DNA from: Ruminococcus sp.
Lineage (GTDB): Bacteria > Bacillota > Clostridia > Oscillospirales > Ruminococcaceae
NCBI GenBank assembly: GCA_015066715.1
Contig: SVNU01000012.1
Span: 1 to 34,032 of the forward strand
Length of the DNA stretch: 34,032 bases
Reading direction: 5' to 3'
How positions within the stretch are numbered: position 1 is the stretch's first letter; each line of letters opens with the position of its first letter. The notes below the pieces were generated by a model that was given only the letters and a program-made list of their open reading frames with translations, ran no database searches and was not told where the DNA came from. A program made the position numbers and the translations under genes. Positions 1 to 7,753 of this stretch are shown here, in pieces.

Positions 1-126
1 CGGTGGGCTGTTTTTCAAGAGGGGACGCTTTGCAAGAAAAAGCGTCCCCTTACTATCTGCCTTCGTAATATAAATCTGCCGATTTAATCGGCACGAAAAT
101 CAATATTTAGGTTTTTCTACAGTCTG
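1..126 (+). mobile_element. MITE-like repeat element, copy 1 (right 126 bp only)
   Basis: This stretch matches bases 7584-7709 of the complete copy without a length change, and matches the minus-strand copy at 33886-34032. It begins inside the GGGCTG hairpin arm. It then contains a GGGGACGCTTT/AAAGCGTCCCC hairpin and the palindrome TGCCGATTTAATCGGCA at 77-93, and ends at TTTTTCTACAGTCTG. Stems are conserved between copies while the spacers between them differ, as expected of a structured element. No coding sequence is visible. The left part lies outside the window. Confidence 0.8.
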
Positions 127-156
127 AGAGCAGCATTTTAACTAATGCTGCTCTTC
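127..156. terminator. Perfect palindrome (terminator-like) abutting repeat copy 1
   Basis: AGAGCAGCATT and AATGCTGCTCT form a perfect 11-bp stem around a 6-nt loop, 28 bp in all, starting at the base after the element's terminal CTG. A T-rich stretch follows. It is probably the intrinsic terminator of a gene left of the window. By analogy with the complete copy it may be one half of a duplicated target. Confidence 0.6.
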
Positions 157-194
157 TAATTTTTAGGATATTTTTTCTAATTTGACAAATCGTG

Positions 195-223
195 TTTACT
201 TTTTTAAGAAAATATGTTATAAT
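195..223 (+). promoter_or_regulatory. Extended -10 promoter for the dockerin protein gene
   Basis: TATAAT at 218-223 is preceded by TG one base upstream (TGTTATAAT), an extended -10. A weak -35, TTTACT at 195-200, sits 17 bp upstream. A better TTGACA at 182-187 is too far away at 30 bp. The start codon at 290 is about 60 nt downstream of the expected transcription start. Confidence 0.6.
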
Positions 224-289
224 GTATATAATTACACAAAAGTAATATTTTTCTTATATGAAAGAATAAAAAAATTTCAGGAGGATATT

Positions 290-1978
290 ATGAAAAAGAA
301 AATATCAGCAATTCTAACATCTTTGGCGCTGACAACAGCATGTATGTCAGCAAGCTTTATAGTTCCGCAGCAATATGAAGTTTTAGCAGCAGAAATTTCT
401 GATGTTGCCGGTGATGAATCAATTGGTACATACAATGAGCTTACATATAAGATTTGTTCAGATGATGAAGGTCAATATATTGAAATCACCAATTGTGACG
501 AAACAGCTACAGAAGTTATTATACCGGAAGAAATTAATGGATTGCCTGTTACTGCAATAGAATATTCTGCTTTTAGTTCATGTACTGAACTTATAAATGT
601 GAAATTACCGGATGCTTTAAAAAAAATCGCCGGAACAGCTTTTTTGGATTGTGAAAAAATCACAGAAATTATAATTCCGGAAAATGTTGAACACATTGAA
701 GCTTTTGCTTTTTCAGATTGCAGTAATTTAGAAAAAGTATATGTAACGAGTAAAAATGTCGAATTTGGAGATATAGTTTTTACAAATGGTGTAAACGTAC
801 CAACTTTGGATAATCCAAATGGTGGATATATTTTTATCGGTACTATTTATGGGTATGAGAATTCAACTGCACAAGAATATGCCGAAAATAATGATATAGC
901 ATTTGAAATTCTTGACGAAGAACCGGCTGTTACAACAGCAACAACTACAGCTACAGAAACTTCAACTACTACATTAACTACAACAATTTCTGATACATCA
1001 ACAACAGATGCATCATCACTGACAACTGTTTCTGCAACCACTTCCCTTTCCGTAACTTCAACTTCTGTTTCAACTGGCATTAAAGATATTCTTGTTTTTG
1101 AAAAAGTTGATGAAGACAATGACGATGAATATGATTATGTCGAGATAATTTATTGCAACGGTGAAGTTCCTGTTATCAATATTCCTTCAAAAGTTGATGA
1201 TTTACCAGTTAAAAGCATAGATAATGCTGCTTTCAAAGGCAATCAAACTCTTGAAAAAATACTTATCCCTAACAATATTGAAAACATTGAAAGCTACGCT
1301 TTCAAAGATTGTACCAATCTTTCAAATATAACAATAATCAATCCGAAATGTGACATCTGCGATTCACCGGATACCATTCCTGAAGATGCTGTAATTTATG
1401 CTTATGAAAATTCAACTGCTCAGGAATATGCATTAAAATATGAAAGAGAATTTGTTTCATTAGGAGAAATGCCTGCTTTTACAACTCCGGTAACCACAAC
1501 AGTTACAACAAATACAACAACAACAACTACTACTACTACAACCACATCAACAACACAAACTTCTACCGAAGCAACAACAACAGCAACAACCACTACTAAA
1601 ATTACTACTGCCACAACTCAGACTTCTACAACAACTTCATTAACTGCTGTTACCACCACAACTTCTCAGTCAACTACAACTACTACTTCTACTACCCTTA
1701 CAACAATTACAACTGTAGCGACAACTACAACGACATCTGTTGTAACAATGTCTGTATATGTTGGTGATGCCAATCGTGACGGTAAAGTAAATGTAAGTGA
1801 CGCTGCATTTATTGCCAGAGCACTTGCAACAAAAAATCAGGATATTTTACCATACTATGCAGATGTTAATGAAGACAATAAAGTAAATGTAAGTGATGCG
1901 GCAACTATTGCAAGAAGGCTTGCAAGAAAGGATGGCAAGCACTGGACAACGATTATAATTGTTGTGACAAAAAATTAG
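290..1978 (+). CDS. Secreted leucine-rich-repeat protein with C-terminal type I dockerin
   Basis: The protein is about 562 aa from the ATG at 290, which has AGGAGG a few bases upstream. The ORF-track start at 182 is a TTG inside the promoter region. Residues 1-35 form a signal peptide (Lys-rich start, hydrophobic core, AA-type cleavage). Two LRR_5/BspA-like blocks (about 60-205 and 263-395) carry repeats of the IIPEN/FxDC type, and each closes with a YENSTAQEYA cap. Each is followed by a Thr-rich linker (about 210-262 and 397-485). Residues about 488-552 are a type I dockerin with two calcium-loop repeats, GDANRDGKVNVSD and DVNEDNKVNVSD; the second has Asn where Gly is usual. Dockerins bind cohesins, so this is likely an exported, non-catalytic component of a cohesin-dockerin assembly. 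No enzyme domain was recognised and the ligand is unknown. It appears to be a single-gene transcription unit. Confidence 0.88.
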   Translation: MKKKISAILTSLALTTACMSASFIVPQQYEVLAAEISDVAGDESIGTYNELTYKICSDDEGQYIEITNCDETATEVIIPEEINGLPVTAIEYSAFSSCTELINVKLPDALKKIAGTAFLDCEKITEIIIPENVEHIEAFAFSDCSNLEKVYVTSKNVEFGDIVFTNGVNVPTLDNPNGGYIFIGTIYGYENSTAQEYAENNDIAFEILDEEPAVTTATTTATETSTTTLTTTISDTSTTDASSLTTVSATTSLSVTSTSVSTGIKDILVFEKVDEDNDDEYDYVEIIYCNGEVPVINIPSKVDDLPVKSIDNAAFKGNQTLEKILIPNNIENIESYAFKDCTNLSNITIINPKCDICDSPDTIPEDAVIYAYENSTAQEYALKYEREFVSLGEMPAFTTPVTTTVTTNTTTTTTTTTTTSTTQTSTEATTTATTTTKITTATTQTSTTTSLTAVTTTTSQSTTTTTSTTLTTITTVATTTTTSVVTMSVYVGDANRDGKVNVSDAAFIARALATKNQDILPYYADVNEDNKVNVSDAATIARRLARKDGKHWTTIIIVVTKN

Positions 1979-1991
1979 TCTGAATAAATTT

Positions 1992-2037
1992 ATGCACCAT
2001 AAAAGGTTAAGACTTTTATGGTGCATATTATTTTTCT
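1992..2037 (+). terminator. Rho-independent terminator after the dockerin gene
   Basis: ATGCACCATAAAAG (1992-2005) pairs perfectly with CTTTTATGGTGCAT (2013-2026) around a 7-nt loop, followed by ATTATTTTTCT. It lies 14 bp after the stop codon. Confidence 0.85.
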
Positions 2038-2043
2038 GTAGAC

Positions 2044-2072
2044 TTGACAAATATGTTAATATATGATAAAAT
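2044..2072 (+). promoter_or_regulatory. Strong SigA-type promoter for the signalling operon
   Basis: TTGACA at 2044-2049 and TAAAAT at 2067-2072 are separated by exactly 17 bp, with TG one base before the -10 (TGATAAAAT). Transcription would start near 2079, leaving a leader of roughly 148 nt before the kinase start codon. Confidence 0.75.
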
Positions 2073-2226
2073 AATTAAAAGTGACAAATTAAGTGATGCT
2101 TTTACAGTTATATTTATCAAAATTGCCTTACAACTATTACATTGTTTTATTCGGATAAGATTATATAGCATGTTAAAATAATTTGAAGAATAATATATGG
2201 TTAAATACATAGAATGGAGAATTATT

Positions 2227-5139
2227 ATGGTTAATAATACTAATAATGGTACTACTAATAATGATAAATATTTTTCTCTTAATGATAAAATTATGAACCT
2301 ATTTATGAATGAAGCCTTTTATAGCTTAGGTTGTGTGAATTTATCTGCAAATGAGTACAGAACTGTATATAATAATGATAACATTCCTGAAAATGTGTTT
2401 AAAACATATGATGAATTTATTTTAAATTCTTCTAAATGTATTACTGATGAAAACCAGTCTAAAGAATATCTAAAGGTATTTAACCGTGAACATCTTTTGA
2501 ATATATTTAAAAGAGGCTCTGGTCAACAGCTTCTAAAATATAAAGTTTTGTTAAATGATGGTTCATTATACTGGTTTGAAACAAAAATTGTTTTTTTAGA
2601 GGAAAGCAATAACGAAATTTTTGCGGTATACATATCCAAAAATATCAATGCTGAAATGTCACAGATTAATCATATGGGTTTGCTCATGAAAAAGGAGCGC
2701 ATTTATAAGACTGCGATTAACGCCAATGCATCCGGATATTTTGAAGTAAACCTTACCAAAGATATTATCATTGGTAAAATTCTGGATTACAGATTTTCAA
2801 AATCAAGTCCGACAGAAATTATGCCGGACTTAGGATATCCTGTTTGCTATTCCAAGTTCATGAAGTGGTCTCTTGATAACATTTTTAAGTCAAATATTCA
2901 AAGCTTTATTCTGAATACAGATAAGGAATATTTGATTTCCAAATTTCACTCAGGTGCCAGAACACATGAAGTCCGTTTCTGGACTTACGATAGAAAAGGT
3001 CAGATTCACTATCATAAACAGACATATTTTATGTCAAAGGATGAATTGACCGGTGATATTATTGCAGTATGTATATTAAAGGATGACAGTGAAAGTCAGC
3101 GTAAGGAAGATGAGTTAAAGCGTAATAATGAAATTATTTCAGTACTTTCTGATGAGTATACAACTATTTTTTATGTTGACGTTGAAAATAATATCGTAAT
3201 ACCATACAGAATTACTCCAGAGTTCAAAAATCTTTTCAGAATACATAATCTTGATAATAAAAATTATTCTGAAATTATGGAATGCTACATAAATAACATT
3301 GTTGTAGAGGATGACAGGGAAAATGTCAGAAAATCTGTATCGGTTGATAATATAAGACATAAGCTGTATCACAGAAAAAACTTCTGTTTTATATATCGTT
3401 CCAAAAGTATTGGTATTTCAAGATTTTTTGAAATGAAAATTGCCAAAATCGGACAAGGCTCTTCTTTTCAGACTTTTGTTGTCGGATTTTCAAATAAGGA
3501 CGATCATTTCAGAAAAGAAAAAGAGCGTCAGAGTCGTATAACTCAGAATAATGAAATCATTAATGTGCTTGCAAGTGAATATGAATTTGTTTTTTATGTT
3601 GATCTTGATACTGATACTTTTACGCCGTATAATTTATCCGGTGTTAATGGACAGATTATTGCAAAGTACATGAGGTCAGCAAAAAAATATTCTGAAATAA
3701 AAAAGATATATGTAGACAACTGGATTGTTGATGAAGATAAGGAAAGAATGTTTAATGAATCGGATATACCGAATATCAGAAAACAACTTCTTAATAAAAA
3801 GACATATACAGCGGAATTTCTTGGATATAATAAAAATCATGATATTCACTATTATGAAATGAAAGTTATCAGGGTTGATGACAAAAGTGTACCAAGCTTT
3901 GCAGTTGTTGGTGTTGCTGATAAAAACGATGAAATACGTCGGCAAAATGAATACAATGAACAGCTTGAAGTTGCAAGAAAAAAAGCTGAAGATGCAAATA
4001 AAGCCAAAAGTACATTTCTGTTTAATATGTCACATGATATCCGTACGCCGATGAATGCCATATTAGGATTTACATCCATGGCGAAAAAGTATATTGATGA
4101 TTTTGATAAAATAAGCGAATGTCTGGATAAGGTTGAAATTTCGGGTAATCATCTTCTTTCGCTTATAAATGATGTCCTTGATATGGCACGAATTGAAAGT
4201 AATAAGATAATTATTGAGGAAACGCCAAATAATATACGTTCAGATATACAGCAAATCATTCAGATTATGCAGCAGAATGCTTCAGAAAAAGATATAGAAT
4301 TGTCTCTTGACATTAAAAATCTTACTGATGAGGACATATATGTTGATGCTTTAAGACTTAACCGTATTATTATGAATATTATGAGTAATTCACTCAAGTA
4401 CACCAAGCCAGGTGGAAGCATAATGGTTACAGTTGAGCAGTTTCCTTCTGACAAACCCGGATATGGAAAATATGACCTTGTTTTCAGTGATACCGGAATC
4501 GGTATGAGCAAGGAATTTCTTGAAACAATTTTTGATTCATTTACCCGTGAAAAGACTTCCACAATAAGCGGTATACAAGGTACAGGTCTTGGTATGGCTA
4601 TTACCAAAAGCTTCGTTGAGCTTATGGGTGGAACCATTGATATTGACAGTGCTCTTGGTATAGGTACAACCGTTACATGTCACATGTATTTTAGAATTCA
4701 GGTTAAGCCGACCGAAGATGATGATATTGATTTTAATAATAATGATATTGATTTTAGCAAGGTTCGTGTCTTACTTGTTGAAGATAATGAATTGAATCTG
4801 GAAATTGCAAAAGATATTTTAGAAGAACTTGGCGTTACTGTTGAAGATGCAAATGATGGTTCTGTTGCTGTTGATATGGTAAATATTAAACCTGCCGGAT
4901 ATTATGACCTTATATTTATGGATATTCAGATGCCATATATGGATGGATATAAGGCAACAAGGGCTATAAGAAGTATAAAGGATAATAATGTTTCAAATGT
5001 TCCTATTGTTGCGATGACAGCCAATGCTTTTGAGGAAGACAAGAAAAAAGCCTTTGAATCAGGGATGAACGGTCATCTTGCTAAGCCTTTGAATATTCAT
5101 GAGCTTATTAATACACTATGCAAGTTTTGTATAAAATAA
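2227..5139 (+). CDS. Soluble multi-PAS hybrid histidine kinase with C-terminal receiver
   Basis: The protein is about 970 aa from the ATG at 2227, which has TGGAGA six bases upstream, the same start context as the next gene. The upstream ATG at 2197 lacks a good ribosome binding site. There is no signal peptide or membrane segment, so it should sense a cytoplasmic signal. The N-terminal 570 residues look like four PAS-like modules; the third and fourth are clear duplicates (NNEIISVL.../NNEIINVL..., YSEI...). A HisKA domain follows with SHDIRTP, His603 being the phosphoacceptor. The HATPase has an N-box (NIMSNSLKY), DTGIGMS and GTGLGMA. The receiver has LLVEDNELN, phosphoacceptor Asp899 in FMDIQMPYMDG, and a conserved Lys in HLAKPLN. 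A multistep phosphorelay through the Hpt protein encoded next is the natural reading. The signal is unknown. Confidence 0.9.
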   Translation: MVNNTNNGTTNNDKYFSLNDKIMNLFMNEAFYSLGCVNLSANEYRTVYNNDNIPENVFKTYDEFILNSSKCITDENQSKEYLKVFNREHLLNIFKRGSGQQLLKYKVLLNDGSLYWFETKIVFLEESNNEIFAVYISKNINAEMSQINHMGLLMKKERIYKTAINANASGYFEVNLTKDIIIGKILDYRFSKSSPTEIMPDLGYPVCYSKFMKWSLDNIFKSNIQSFILNTDKEYLISKFHSGARTHEVRFWTYDRKGQIHYHKQTYFMSKDELTGDIIAVCILKDDSESQRKEDELKRNNEIISVLSDEYTTIFYVDVENNIVIPYRITPEFKNLFRIHNLDNKNYSEIMECYINNIVVEDDRENVRKSVSVDNIRHKLYHRKNFCFIYRSKSIGISRFFEMKIAKIGQGSSFQTFVVGFSNKDDHFRKEKERQSRITQNNEIINVLASEYEFVFYVDLDTDTFTPYNLSGVNGQIIAKYMRSAKKYSEIKKIYVDNWIVDEDKERMFNESDIPNIRKQLLNKKTYTAEFLGYNKNHDIHYYEMKVIRVDDKSVPSFAVVGVADKNDEIRRQNEYNEQLEVARKKAEDANKAKSTFLFNMSHDIRTPMNAILGFTSMAKKYIDDFDKISECLDKVEISGNHLLSLINDVLDMARIESNKIIIEETPNNIRSDIQQIIQIMQQNASEKDIELSLDIKNLTDEDIYVDALRLNRIIMNIMSNSLKYTKPGGSIMVTVEQFPSDKPGYGKYDLVFSDTGIGMSKEFLETIFDSFTREKTSTISGIQGTGLGMAITKSFVELMGGTIDIDSALGIGTTVTCHMYFRIQVKPTEDDDIDFNNNDIDFSKVRVLLVEDNELNLEIAKDILEELGVTVEDANDGSVAVDMVNIKPAGYYDLIFMDIQMPYMDGYKATRAIRSIKDNNVSNVPIVAMTANAFEEDKKKAFESGMNGHLAKPLNIHELINTLCKFCIK

Positions 5140-5220
5140 AATATACATATAAAAATTATAACGTTTACAATTCATGTAAAAATAAATAACGAGCTGCTAT
5201 GCAGCGGAATGGAGATTATT

Positions 5221-5574
5221 ATGTTTAATCCTAACGAATTAATTGCACTTGGTATAAATCTTGATGAAGCACTTGAAAGATTTATGGGAAAACAGTCTAT
5301 TTATGACAAAATGCTTAAAAAACTTCCAAAAGCAATTGAGCAGTATCAGGTGCTTGAATGTTTTCTTGAAGGAGACTATGAAAAGGCTGTTGCAAATGCG
5401 CATACACTCAAGGGCGCAACAGGAAATCTTTCGGTTACTCCCCTTTTTACCGCTTATACAGAGATTGTTGATAATCTGAGAGCCAACAATCCACAGGCTG
5501 CACAGGCAATTCTCGAAGAAATTCTTCCTGTTCAGGAAAAAATTGTTGCATACATTGAAGAAAATGCTGATTAA
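5221..5574 (+). CDS. Stand-alone Hpt phosphotransfer protein
   Basis: The protein is about 117 aa from the ATG at 5221, with TGGAGA upstream. The ORF-track start at 5209 falls within that ribosome binding site. The Hpt signature AHTLKGATGNL is present, with His61 the expected phosphorylated residue, inside an all-helical sequence of typical family size. No kinase or receiver domain is attached. It lies between the hybrid kinase (81 bp upstream) and a response regulator (43 bp downstream), so it probably carries phosphate from the kinase receiver to the regulator. A short GCTGC/GCAGC inverted repeat lies in the upstream gap. Confidence 0.88.
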   Translation: MFNPNELIALGINLDEALERFMGKQSIYDKMLKKLPKAIEQYQVLECFLEGDYEKAVANAHTLKGATGNLSVTPLFTAYTEIVDNLRANNPQAAQAILEEILPVQEKIVAYIEENAD

Positions 5575-5617
5575 TTTCTGAAGGATTCAATAAAAATATA
5601 TTAAGGAGAAAGTTTTT

Positions 5618-6697
5618 ATGGCTGGAAATTTAAAAAAACTTATGATTGTCGATGACTCAGAAATCGATCGTGAAATACTTGAAGAAATACTTAAAGATGA
5701 TTTTGCAGTTGTAAAAGCTGCAAGCGGTTTTGCCGCAATGGAAATGCTTGTAAATAAAGCCGAAACAATTGACGGACTTCTTCTTGACGTTTCAATGCCT
5801 GTAATGGATGGCTTTATGGTTTTGCAGATGATGGAAGAAAATGATATTACTGATATTCCTGTATTTATGATAACAGCTGAGGGTACTAAGGATAACATTA
5901 TCAAAGCTGCACGTTATAATGTCAAAAACTTTATTGTAAAGCCATTTGATGCAAAGGAAGTTCTTCAACGTTTACGTACATTCTTTAATATTGCTGCTGC
6001 ACCTATAACACCTAATTCACAGACTTCTGACGAGTATCATCAGGATGCTTATTCTGATATGCAGACTTATATCAGAACGCTCCAGAAGGTGTATATTGCC
6101 TATCTGAAGAATAACAATATGGATTATTCCCATTATGAGCGTGTAACAAACATTGTAAAAATTCTTATGAGTCAATATGTTATCAATGAAAAGCTTCGTG
6201 ATATAAATAATGATAATATTGATGTTATCAGTAAAGCATCATTTTTCATTGATATTGGTTATATGGCAATTCCTGACAAGATTCTTAGCTCTACAAGTCG
6301 TACTCAGGAAGAAACATCAATGTATCGAAAGCATACAGAGCTCGGCGGAAAGCTTATTACGATGAACCGTGCACCGTCATGCCGTTATTTTGTAAGGGTA
6401 TGCTCTGATATGTGTATTCACCATCATGAGCGTTATAACGGTACTGGATATCCTCACAGTCTTAAATATCAGGAAAATTCCGATATTACTCAGATTGTCA
6501 GAATTGCAGATCTCTTTGACAAAATTTTCTTTTCATACGGTTCTCACGGCGACGAACAGTTTGATATGGCAATGACCGAAATTGCATCCGACGAAGGCTC
6601 ATGTAAACCTACTCTTGTAAATTTATGCAAGAATTGTAAATCAAAAATCATGATTTATTACAAAAAGCTTGCCATAACATCGAAAATAAAAATGTAG
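5618..6697 (+). CDS. Response regulator with degenerate HD-GYP-like output domain
   Basis: The protein is 359 aa, with AAGGAG upstream of the ATG. Residues 5-125 are a receiver: acidic pair in IVDDSEID, Asp57 in LLDVSMPVMDG, and Lys in FIVKPFD. Residues about 150-340 resemble an HD-GYP domain: an early His172 (YSHYERV), a KHTELG helix, then HHHERYNGTGYP (268-279) and RIADLFDKI. The metal-binding HD dyad is altered: the segment reads FIDIGYMAIPDKIL, so His is Ile211 and only Asp212 remains, and the usual GK is GY. HD-GYP proteins hydrolyse cyclic di-GMP. The missing His suggests reduced or lost catalysis, or a role in binding. There is no DNA-binding domain. It is the likely end point of the kinase-Hpt relay. 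Confidence 0.85.
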   Translation: MAGNLKKLMIVDDSEIDREILEEILKDDFAVVKAASGFAAMEMLVNKAETIDGLLLDVSMPVMDGFMVLQMMEENDITDIPVFMITAEGTKDNIIKAARYNVKNFIVKPFDAKEVLQRLRTFFNIAAAPITPNSQTSDEYHQDAYSDMQTYIRTLQKVYIAYLKNNNMDYSHYERVTNIVKILMSQYVINEKLRDINNDNIDVISKASFFIDIGYMAIPDKILSSTSRTQEETSMYRKHTELGGKLITMNRAPSCRYFVRVCSDMCIHHHERYNGTGYPHSLKYQENSDITQIVRIADLFDKIFFSYGSHGDEQFDMAMTEIASDEGSCKPTLVNLCKNCKSKIMIYYKKLAITSKIKM

Positions 6698-6703
6698 GAA
6701 AAT

Positions 6704-7366
6704 ATGAATAACAAATTTGAAAGGTTACTGTCTATAGCTATAGATAATATATCCTATGACGATACTGTTTTTATTCGCTCATGCTTAACTGACAGTGGTT
6801 ATGAAATACGCAGTACAGCCGCTTCTATGATACTTAACTCACCATATTCAGATGAAAACGATATAGAGCTTTTATATAAAATGTGTGATGATGAAGAAGC
6901 ACTGGTCAGGATTGAAGTGTATGATGCACTCTCCTGTTGTTCAGAAAAATATGTTGCCGACAAGATCAAGTCGGCAATAATATCTGAGGATAATTGTGTA
7001 TCACGAAACTATGCGATAATTTGCTGGACAGATGTTACAGCAAAAATTACGCAGGATTATGCACAGGAAATTGAATTCATAAAATCAATTCAGAAAAGCA
7101 AGCTGATTTGCACTGATCATTGCAGATTAAGCTGTTATTATGCACTTTACAGATTTGGCGAAGCCGGAAGCCTTGAAAGTATGCTTGATTTTTTGAACAG
7201 TAATGATTATCATATTCAATGTGCAGTTGTAAATTTTCTTAGCTGTTCTGTCAAATCACAAGATATTCCAACTGTAAATAGTGAGTTGGAAAGAGTTTTG
7301 AAAACAAGTCCTGTCAGAGCAGTAGCTGAGACTATTAAGAATTTTCTCAATAAATATTGCATATAA
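6704..7366 (+). CDS. HEAT-like helical repeat protein
   Basis: The protein is 220 aa, starting six bases after the regulator stop with AGGAAA before the ATG, so it is almost certainly co-transcribed and perhaps translationally coupled. The sequence is a series of paired helices of HEAT/PBS type, for example IRSTAASMIL, VRIEVYDALS, SRNYAIICW and IQCAVVNFL, spanning most of the protein. No catalytic motif, signal peptide or membrane segment is seen. Such solenoids usually act as protein-binding scaffolds. A role as partner or effector of the degenerate HD-GYP regulator is inferred from position only. It is the last gene of the operon; a hairpin follows directly. Confidence 0.75.
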   Translation: MNNKFERLLSIAIDNISYDDTVFIRSCLTDSGYEIRSTAASMILNSPYSDENDIELLYKMCDDEEALVRIEVYDALSCCSEKYVADKIKSAIISEDNCVSRNYAIICWTDVTAKITQDYAQEIEFIKSIQKSKLICTDHCRLSCYYALYRFGEAGSLESMLDFLNSNDYHIQCAVVNFLSCSVKSQDIPTVNSELERVLKTSPVRAVAETIKNFLNKYCI

Positions 7367-7393
7367 AAAACCGTCAGTTTTATCTGACGGTTT
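7365..7393 (+). terminator. Terminator hairpin, left copy of a 26-bp direct repeat
   Basis: AAACCGTCAG (7368-7377) and CTGACGGTTT (7384-7393) form a perfect stem around TTTTAT. Six A residues precede the CC, giving a full U-tract for minus-strand transcripts, but plus-strand transcripts have only TTT before the inserted element begins. The 26 bases 7368-7393 recur exactly at 7710-7735. Confidence 0.8.
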
Positions 7394-7709
7394 CAGTTTG
7401 TCGAAAAAGTCGTTTTTGAAATTTCAAACTAAAAGTTTTTTGGTCCAGCAATTTTTTCAAAAATGCTGGCGGAATCTACTTTGCATGCCTTCAGCACTCG
7501 GCAGAGCCTTTGGTCGCTCACCGCAGTGAGCGAAAATTCCATGTCGAAGGCGCATTTACGAGGGGTGAATTGACAAAACAGCCCAGTGGGCTGTTTTTCA
7601 AGAGGGGACGCTTTGCAAGAAAAAGCGTCCCCTTACTATCTTTCCTCGTTATTTAAATCTGCCGATTTAATCGGCACAATAATCATAAATGAGGTTTTTC
7701 TACAGTCTG
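7394..7709 (+). mobile_element. Complete 316-bp MITE-like element, copy 2
   Basis: The element runs from CAGTTTGTCGAAAAA to TTTTTCTACAGTCTG. These ends are imperfect terminal inverted repeats (12 of 15 matching). It is flanked exactly by a 26-bp direct repeat that is a terminator hairpin. It has no significant ORF. Inside are several hairpins: CCAGCA.../...TGCTGG (7445-7469), CGCTCAC/GTGAGCG (7515-7532), AAAACAGCCC/GGGCTGTTTT with a T-run (7575-7598), AGGGGACGCTTT/AAAGCGTCCCCT (7603-7633) and TGCCGATTTAATCGGCA (7660-7676). It is likely a non-autonomous derivative mobilised by a DDE transposase encoded elsewhere. IS1182-like families are a candidate from memory, not verified. It occupies most of the gene-free stretch between the HEAT gene and hisE. 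Confidence 0.8.
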
Positions 7710-7738
7710 AAACCGTCAGTTTTATCTGACGGTTTTTG
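7710..7738. terminator. Terminator hairpin, right copy of the 26-bp direct repeat
   Basis: This is the same stem-loop as at 7368-7393, here followed by TTTTTG, so the plus-strand U-tract is intact. For minus-strand transcripts leaving hisE, only TTT follows the stem before the element begins. The two copies together look like one original bidirectional terminator split by insertion. Confidence 0.8.
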
Positions 7739-7753
7739 TTATGATTAAATAAA

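Noticed and set aside
182-289. N-terminal 36-residue extension of the dockerin protein starting at TTG 182
   Set aside because: It overlaps the -10/-35 region, lacks a ribosome binding site, and would bury the signal peptide; ATG 290 with AGGAGG is far better.
1480-1745. ACA/ACT-rich tract as a microsatellite, CRISPR-like repeat, or minus-strand Val-rich ORFs (847-1119, 1420-1614)
   Set aside because: It is in frame as a Thr-rich linker of the secreted protein; there are no regular spacers, and the Val-rich ORFs are its antisense shadow.
7394-7709. A conserved non-coding RNA gene rather than a mobile element
   Set aside because: The hairpins fit a structured RNA, but exact flanking direct repeats, terminal inverted repeats and three dispersed copies in both orientations favour a transposable element. 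No promoter is seen in it.
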